DNA from: JAFMDF01 sp965277445
GTDB lineage: Bacteria; Bacteroidota; Bacteroidia; Chitinophagales; Saprospiraceae
Assembly (NCBI GenBank): GCA_965277445.1
Contig: CBDICY010000013.1
Location: 3,038,001-3,102,000, forward strand
Direction: 5' to 3'
Length of the DNA: 64,000 bases
In this document: one piece after another, positions 15,001 through 24,000 of the stretch
Position numbering within the stretch: the stretch's first letter is position 1
Layout of the letters: each line of letters begins with the position of its first letter
Notes under the pieces: model-generated
The model's database searches: none
What the model saw: only the letters and a program-made list of their open reading frames with translations
Told to the model about the DNA's origin: nothing
Made by a program: the position numbers and the translations under genes

Positions 15001-18000
15001 CAGATAGTGATCAAATCAATTATACTTCTAAATATTATCAAGCATTAACCAATTTATTAAATGCTTGTGCCGATACAGATATGGATGGTATTGGTGACTT
15101 AAATGATATTGATGATGATAATGATGGGGTCTTAGATAAAGTTGAATTGGCTTGTGCGGATGCCAAGTTTGAAAACGGCAACAATTTCAATTTTGTGAAT
15201 CTAGCACAAACTGCTGCTGGTAGCTTTGTAATTGGTGATTTCAATGCAACCTATAGCTTTGAAATGGACGCCCAATTGGGAACAACTACTTATTACAAAG
15301 TAGATTCCACGGATGGTTTCCATTATACCATTTACGATAATGATGGTGGTTATATTGAAAAACATGTTCTTTCTCCACAAGGTACAACGGTATTAGATCG
15401 AGTGATTTATGGACCACAAGTACCGCAAAATAAAGCAGTCAATAATGGGCAAGCAAATAGTCCACAAACGATGACGATTAACTGGTCACCTGCGGTCAAC
15501 GCGGTGATTCATATTGGTACCCCAGCACAAGTTACAAGTCATACGGATGGTGATGCGATAAGCTCTGGAGTTAATTTAACAACGGCTAATTATACCATTA
15601 ATGCAGGTGATTGGTACATCGAATTTTTAACGGATAATCTCCCCTTAGATTTTGAATTAACGATCGAACATATTGGCACAAGCATGACCTACGAAGGATA
15701 TGGTATTAATGCTTCTTTATGTGGGGCGGTTGACACGGATATGGATGGAGTTCCAAATAGCTTAGATTTAGATTCGGATAATGATGGTTGTTATGACTTG
15801 GCAGAAGCTGGTGCAGGGATTGTCGGCGATAGTTTGGTGAGTCAAAATCCATCCTACGTTTCCGTTGGCTTAAATGGATTGGCTAATAATTTAGAATCTA
15901 ACGATACAGATACGGCTGCCATTAACTATACAAGTACCTATTACTTAGCGGTAACAGACGTATTAAATGCCTGTGCAGATTTTGATAATGATGGCATTGG
16001 TGACCTAGTAGATATTGATGATGATAATGATGGGGTGCCAGATGTGACGGAATTAGGTTGCGGAAACGGAAAAGCAACGACTACTACTTTCAACTTACCA
16101 GTTGGCAATCAATTAATTGAAGGTGCTTACGCAAAAGGAGATGCTGTAGCGAATTACCGTATTGATTTATCTGATGCAAGTGTTGCTTTAGTGGCTGCCA
16201 ATAATTACCAAGGAAATGGTTTGCATTACATTTTTAATGATGCGACGACTAATTTCACTTCTGCGTTAACAGTTAGTCCGCAAACCAATACTTTGTTAAA
16301 TACGGTAAAATGGGGACCTAATTTAAATGGAAATACAGATTCAGAAAACATCAATATTGCGCAAAGCATTAAATTAAACTGGACACCAAATGTCACCGCT
16401 ACGGTAGTTGACCCTGATGGACAATTAGACTTGGCAGACGGTACACTTATTAGTTCAGGACAAACCATCGTACAGGCAGCCAACTATACCGCTGCTACAA
16501 AACCAACGTGGAGTATTACCTTCAACACCAATTTATTAGTCTCTGATTTTGTCTTGACTACCAATCATATCTCTGCGTCTAATATGGGCTCAGAAGGCTA
16601 TGATTTGAATGCAGATATTTGTTATTTAGAAAATACAGATGGTGATGCTTTTGCCAATCATTTAGATTTAGATTCAGATGGAGATGGTTGTTTTGATCTA
16701 GTGGAAGCGGGTGCAGGCATGATTGGCGATAGTTTAGTTACGCAAAGTGGTGATTATACAACCGTTGGTCTGAATGGTTTAGCTGACCATTTAGAAACGA
16801 CCGCAGATAATGCAACCATCAGCTATACGTCTAAATATTATATGGCATTAACGCAATTACTAAATGCTTGTGCTGATTCAGATGGCGATGGCATTGGGGA
16901 TTTAATTGATATTGATGATGATAATGATGGATTGCTCGATGATATGGAATTAGATTGTGGTGCTTCCCTATTCGGAAATGGCAACAATTTCAATTTTGTA
17001 AATCTTGCACAAACAGCAGGTGGTCAATTTGAAACAGGTTTATTCCAGGCCAATTATAGCTTAGAAATGGATGCCCAACTAGGTACGACTACTTACTTTA
17101 AAGTAGATTCTACTGATGGATTCCACTTTACCATTTACGATAATGATGGTGGATACACAGAAACACATACCATTTCACCACAAGGAAATGCAGTTCTTAA
17201 TCAAGTATTCTATGGTCCACAAGTGAACACGAATGGGGCGGTTAATAATGGACAAAGCAATACGGCTCAAAATATGACTATTACTTGGTCACCAGCCGTA
17301 AATGCAATCCTTCATGTAGGCACGCCTGCACAAGTAACTAGTCACTCAGACGGTAATTTACTAACCTCAGGCGTTAGTTTAACCACTAGTACCTATGTGA
17401 TTAATGCAGGAGATTGGTACATCGAATTCTTAACCGACAAATTACCCCTCGATTTTGTATTAACAGTAGAACATGTTGGTACAGGGATGACTTATGAAGG
17501 ATATGGTATCAACACCAGTCTTTGTGGTGCAGTTGATACAGATAATGATGGCACACCAAATAGTCTAGACTTAGATTCTGACGGGGATGGTTGTTATGAT
17601 ATTACAGAAGGTGGTGCTGGCTTTATTGGCGATTCTCTAGTCACCCAAAATGCAGAATATACTTCTGTTGGGTTGAATGGTTTTGCCAATCATTTAGAAA
17701 CTAGTGTAGACTCTGACACCATTAGCTATAGCTATTATCCGTATGCTTATGATCCATTAGCGGATGCTTGTATCGATTTTGATGGGGACGGCATTGGAGA
17801 TTTAATCGATATTGATGATGATAATGATGGTATTTTAGATACCGATGAAGATACTGAAGTTTGTAATTTCACTATGGGTGGTAATTTCTATTTTGATCAA
17901 CAGATTGAAAATGGAAGTGTTGGCTGGATTCATTGTTCAGGTAGTCCCGACCCGCCTGCAACTACACTTTGGGGGTCCTCTGTCCAACCTTATGACGGCA

Positions 18001-21000
18001 CTTATCAAGTTGGTTTCCATGAACCAGAGATATTTACGTTACAATTGCCTACCCCAATGGTTGCAGGACAAGACTTTGTCTTTAGTGTTGCCACAGCAGT
18101 AGGTTCAATCACTCCTTGGTCTAGTAATTTCCCTGCCTATATGAAAGTATACGCATCGAATAGTACTTGTACGCAAACCCAATTAGTAGGGCGTACTACT
18201 ACTCGACCGAATCAGGCAGCAGGCTGGTTACTAGAAGATTTAATCTTCACGCCGAATGCTAATTACCAATACCTAACTTTAGTTGCTGAATCCGACCAAG
18301 CTAATGGCTGGCAACCAGGTTCTACGGGTTATTTACATGTAGATTACATCAATTTCCAACCATTAAATACGAATGATGTCAACCCATGTGATACCATGTT
18401 TATCAATGATTTAGATAGAGATGGCATTGTCAATTCTTTAGATTTAGATTCAGATGGTGATGGTTGTTATGATGCGACCGAGACAGGATCATTAGCCAGT
18501 ACCACAGATTCTTTAGTGGCAGGGCCTTATGGTTTAAATGGTTTGGCGAATAGCTTGGAAACTGACGACACTGATACCGCTAGTATTAATTATACCAGTA
18601 CTTATAGAGATTATGCCCTAGACAACTCCTTAAATGTTTGTCAAGACACAGACGGGGATGGTGTAGGTGATTTAATCGACGTTGATGATGATAATGATGG
18701 TATTTTAGATATTACAGAATGCCCGACTCCACCCAATTCCCTACCGTCCAATGTGGATGGTTCTTTTGAAAATGTAACGGGTGGTGGTTCATTAGAAAGT
18801 TATAATAGTAATGCTGCTAATGGTACAGGTTGGAGTCAATTAGAAACTGCCGATTCTTGGGCAACTCCTGTTCCTATGACAGGATTAAACATTGCCAATG
18901 GAGTTCCACCTTCACCAGATGGTGGCATCTTTGCCGCTATGAGGGACGGATTTGGTGCTGGTACGAATACACCAACGGGTGGAGAAGCTATTTATACCAC
19001 CATATCTGGATTAAATACTAGTGAAACGTATTATGTTGAATTTAGCCAAATCTTTGCGGGTACCGATGCAACAACTGCCCCTAGTCCAATTCAAGGGGTT
19101 ACCCAAGGACAATTTAAAATAGAAATTGGTAGTGTAGGATCAGGTGCCTCAGGCACAGCAGACGATACCCTCTATTCCGACTTGATGACTTTCGAGGGAT
19201 ATGGCAATCAAAATTGGACCAATCAAAGTATTGCCTTTAATCCATTGGCATCAACTGTTTGGATTAGAATTCGACCACAATCGGTAACTCCTCAAGCAGA
19301 ATATTTAGGAATTGATGGAATTGCCGTAAGGTTAGAAACTACCTGCCCAGATACGGATATGGACGGCACACCAGATTATTTAGACTTGGATAGTGACAAC
19401 GATGGTTGTTACGATTTAGCAGAAGCAGGTGCAGGTCAAGTAACCGATTCCTTAGTCACACAAAGTAGTGATTTTGTTTCTGTTGGGCTGAATGGATTAG
19501 CTAATAATTTAGAAACTAATGACCTTAATACAGCGGACGTTACTTATAACTCTACTTACTACCTCGCTACCTCTGCCCTACTGAATGCCTGTGCAGATTT
19601 TGATGGAGATGGCATTGGGGATTTAATTGATATTGATGATGATAATGATGGAATTCCTGATGATATTGAATTAAGTTGTGCGGCGAGTGTAGCTACTATT
19701 ACTAGTACCGTTAATACGGCTCAATTGCAGAATATCCAAGGGATGTTTGTAGCGGAAAATGATAGCGCAAGTATTAATATTGACTTTAAGAATGTAGAAA
19801 ACACGACGCTTCAAACAATGGACATCGATGGTATTCACTATATCTTTTATGATAATTCTGACGGTAATTTCTCTGTTGAACATACCGTAACGCCACAAGC
19901 AGACGCTTTAATTAATAAAGTACTTTGGGGCCCGAATGTACCGACAAATAGTAATGCACAACGAGCGCAAAATAATGAGATTCAAGACATGGTATTGACC
20001 TGGTCGCCTAGTGTTACCGCCATTATCCATGATGAAGTAGGTCAATTAAAAGATGTAGTAGATGGAGATATTATTACAAGTGGTACAACCATTTCTACTT
20101 GTACGGCTATTCCAATCATGGATGCGATGTGGTACATCGAATTTAGAGCTAATAAGTTAGATGCACCGTTTACCTTAACTACGGAACATACGACTATTAC
20201 TGGCAATCATACCTACGAAGGCTATGGTATCAACGTAGAATTATGTGGTGTGGAAGACTTTGATAATGATGGCCAACCCAATCATTTAGATTTAGATTCC
20301 GATGGAGATGGTTGTCCAGATGCAGTTGAATCGGGTGCTTCTCTAACTAAAACAGACAGTATTTTTACGGGTAATGTTGGTTTAAATGGCTTAGATAATT
20401 CTTTAGAGACTAGCATTGATACAGGCATTATTAATTATAATCTAAGAAGAACCCTCAATGATAGTTTAGACTTCTTAAGTGCAACGATTAACGTTTGTAA
20501 TTTAGAGGTCAATTGTGCAGATGGCTTAGATGATGACGGGGATGGACTGATTGATTTAAACGACCCAGATTGTATTTGTAATAGCGCAGATTTATTTAAT
20601 ACCAAACCAGTTTCCTTCTTCCCGAACCCTTCTTTTGAAGAAAGAACTTGTTGTCCATCTAGTTTCTCTCAATTGAATTGTGCCGTAGCATGGGCGCAAG
20701 CAACAGGCGCAACTTCCGATTATTTAAATACTTGTAATTTCTCAGGTCATGCAGGTGGAATTGGGGTAGTTCCTACGCCATTCCCAGATGGAGATGGTGC
20801 AATTGGTACCATTAAATTAGCAGGAACAACCTATTCGGAATACGTAGGTGCTTGTTTCCCTCAGCCATTAGCAAGTGGCACCAGTTATACCTTAGATTTC
20901 TGGGCAAGTGCCGCAGGAACAGAAGATGTTTTTGGTGGAGACACCAAAGGAGACATCGTTATTTTAGGTATTCCAAATTGTGTGTCTTTCCCAATTTCTG

Positions 21001-24000
21001 GGACAGATAGTAAAGAAGATAATTATACGGTTTTAGGAAGAGTCCCTGTTGATCTACAAGGAGGTGGTGCTTATAAAAAGTATCGTATTGCCTTTACCGT
21101 AGACCAAGATTATTTCACGATCCTAATTGGTTCTGGAGATAATATGTCTATTCAAGCAGGAGAACAAGGAAATTATGTAATCTATGATGATTTAACCTTG
21201 AATGAAACAGATGCTTATGTAGCAAATATTACCCAAGCGGGTGGTACTATCTGTGAAGGAGACTTAAAATTATTATCTCCACCAACCAATGAAGCCAATG
21301 GCCCTTACACTTATCAATGGTTCAAAAATGGTATTGCGATACCTGGAGCAACCGATACAACCTATACTGTTGGTGCAATAGAACATGGTGAGTATATCAT
21401 CCAAGTAATGAGTGCTTTAGGTTGTGAATTATCGAATATTCTAACCGTAGAAAGATGTGAATACGATCCACCGTTTATTATTCCGAATCCATTGACGATT
21501 CCACAAGATAGTACAGGAACTGTTTGTATGCCTGCTTTCGATCCAAATGTGGGAGACACCTTGACTACTACAATTTGTGGTATGGAACATGGATCGGCGA
21601 CGCAGACTTTTATCAATAATGAATTATGTCTTGAATACACCCCTGATAGTGGATTTAGTGGTACAGATAGTATTTGCATCATTGTTTGTGATCAAACAGA
21701 CCGTTGTGACACAACCTTTGTACCCGTTACGATCATTGAGCCACTTGTACCAACAATGAATCCATCGCCACCAATTGTTATTCCAACACAAATAACCATT
21801 CCAAAGGATAGCACAGGGTCGATTTGTACACCAATTTTAGATGCGAATCCTAACGAAGTATTTACCGCTAATTTATGTACTGGTAGTCCTGCCAATGGAA
21901 CAGCAACACCGTCCGTTGATGGTAATAGTCTGTGTCTGTCTTATCAACCAAATACTGGATATGTAGGAATCGACCCAGTTTGTATTATTGTTTGCGATAA
22001 AGACGGTTTATGTGATACGGTAACTATTACGGTCAATGTAATTCCTTCGCCTGCTCCTTATGATAGTATACAAGCGCCAATTATTGTCCTGCCGCCGCTT
22101 GTCACCAATATGGATAGTACGGCGACTAATTGTGGGCCCATCATTGATGCGAACTTTTTAGATACCCACACGGTCACTATTTGTGAGTTACCAATGAATG
22201 GCGTAGCAACACCAGTTGTTGATAATGATTCTAAAACATTATGCTTGACTTATAATCCAAATCCAGGATTTACAGGCATGGATAGTGTTTGTCTAATACT
22301 CTGTGATCAAACTAACTTATGTGATACAGTTAAAGTGCCGATTACAGTATTACCAACCGAAGGCATTAATAATCCACCGGTGGTGATTCCAAATCCCTTA
22401 ACGGTCAAGCAAGACAGTACAGGTAATATTTGTGTGCCGATTATTGATCCAGATGCTGGTGATATGTTTACTTATACCGCTTGTGGTGTGAATAATGGTA
22501 TGGCAACAGGTACTGTTGTAAATAACCAATTATGCTTAACCTATACCCCAGATACAGGCTTCTCTGGCAAGGATAGTATTTGTGTCATTGTTTGTGACCA
22601 AGTAGGTGCTTGTGATACAACGGCAATTCCAGTCACCGTCTTAGGACCAGTTATTAATAAAGTACAACCTGTTCCTCCGATTGTTATTCCACAAGTCATT
22701 ACCGTTCCTCAAGATTCGACTGGTATGGTTTGTTCTATTGTTTTGGATGAAAATCTAGGAGATAGTTTCACCGTCAATTTATGTACGGATAGCCCAGAAA
22801 ATGGAATGGCTACCCCAACGATTAATGGTGATCAAATCTGTATCGAATACACACCGAATACAGGCTACGCTGGTACAGATGGGGTTTGTGTCATTGTTTG
22901 CGACCAAACAGGATTATGTGATACGGTTACTTTCCCTGTAGCCGTAATTCCAACTCCTGCCCCACCTGATAGCTTACAAGCACCAATTGTGGTTATTCCT
23001 GCAATTGTAACCCCCGAAGATTCTACTACTACAGTATGTGGGCCTGTTATTGATGCGAATATGGAAGATATTCATACGGCAAGTATTTGTGGTCAAGCTC
23101 AATATGGTACAGCAACAGTCAGCATAGATAATAATAGCCATCAGGTTTGTGTGACTTACGATCCAATTCCTCTATATGAAGGACCAGATAGTGTTTGTAT
23201 TGAAGTTTGTGATCAAAGTGGTTTATGTGATACGATTATTGTACCGATTGTAGTCATTCCAAGAGCTATACACTTGAAATTAAAGGTCATGTTACAAGGT
23301 GCTTTAATCTCTACGCTTAATCCAAACATTGCCAACGCAGATGGATTGATGCGAGACGACTTACGAGCCAATGGACATATTCCACTCACTCAACCATATA
23401 CAGGTGTCCTCAATAGTCACAGCAGATTTGACCATACGGATAGTGGTTGGGAAACAACGATCCAAGCCGTATTGGACGCCAATGTAGGTACTGGGGATGC
23501 GATTGTAGATTGGGTATTCGTAGAAATTAGAGATACTGCCGATCATACTAATATTATTAGAACTATTGCTGCCTTAGTACAAAGAGATGGAGACATTGTA
23601 GCAGCGCACGATGGTGGAGATTTAATGGCAACGGGCTTACCTCACGAATTTTATGTCAGTATTAAACACAGAAATCACTTAGGTGCATTAACCGCCGAAC
23701 CAATGGTGATGCATAATAATACAGTAGAAGCTGATTTCACCACAATGGGCATGGATGAATTCTTTACCCATTCAGGATATGAGAATTTAGCCGTAACGAC
23801 TGTTGGTGGAATGAGGGCGCTATACACGGGTAATAGTAATAGCGATGGAAAGGTTAAATACGATGGCGGAAGTAATGATCAGTTAGTCATTCTTAGTGAG
23901 GTGATTTTACATCCAGATAATGGGTCAAGAATCTTTAACTTCAGTAATGGTGTAGGCTATCACCGAGGAGATGTAAATATGGATGGTATTGTCAAATACG

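Noticed and set aside
93..20577. CRISPR-like or satellite DNA reading of the ~877-bp periodic repeats
   Set aside because: The repeats are in one uninterrupted reading frame, encode TSP3 motifs and vary at synonymous sites, so they are protein repeats.
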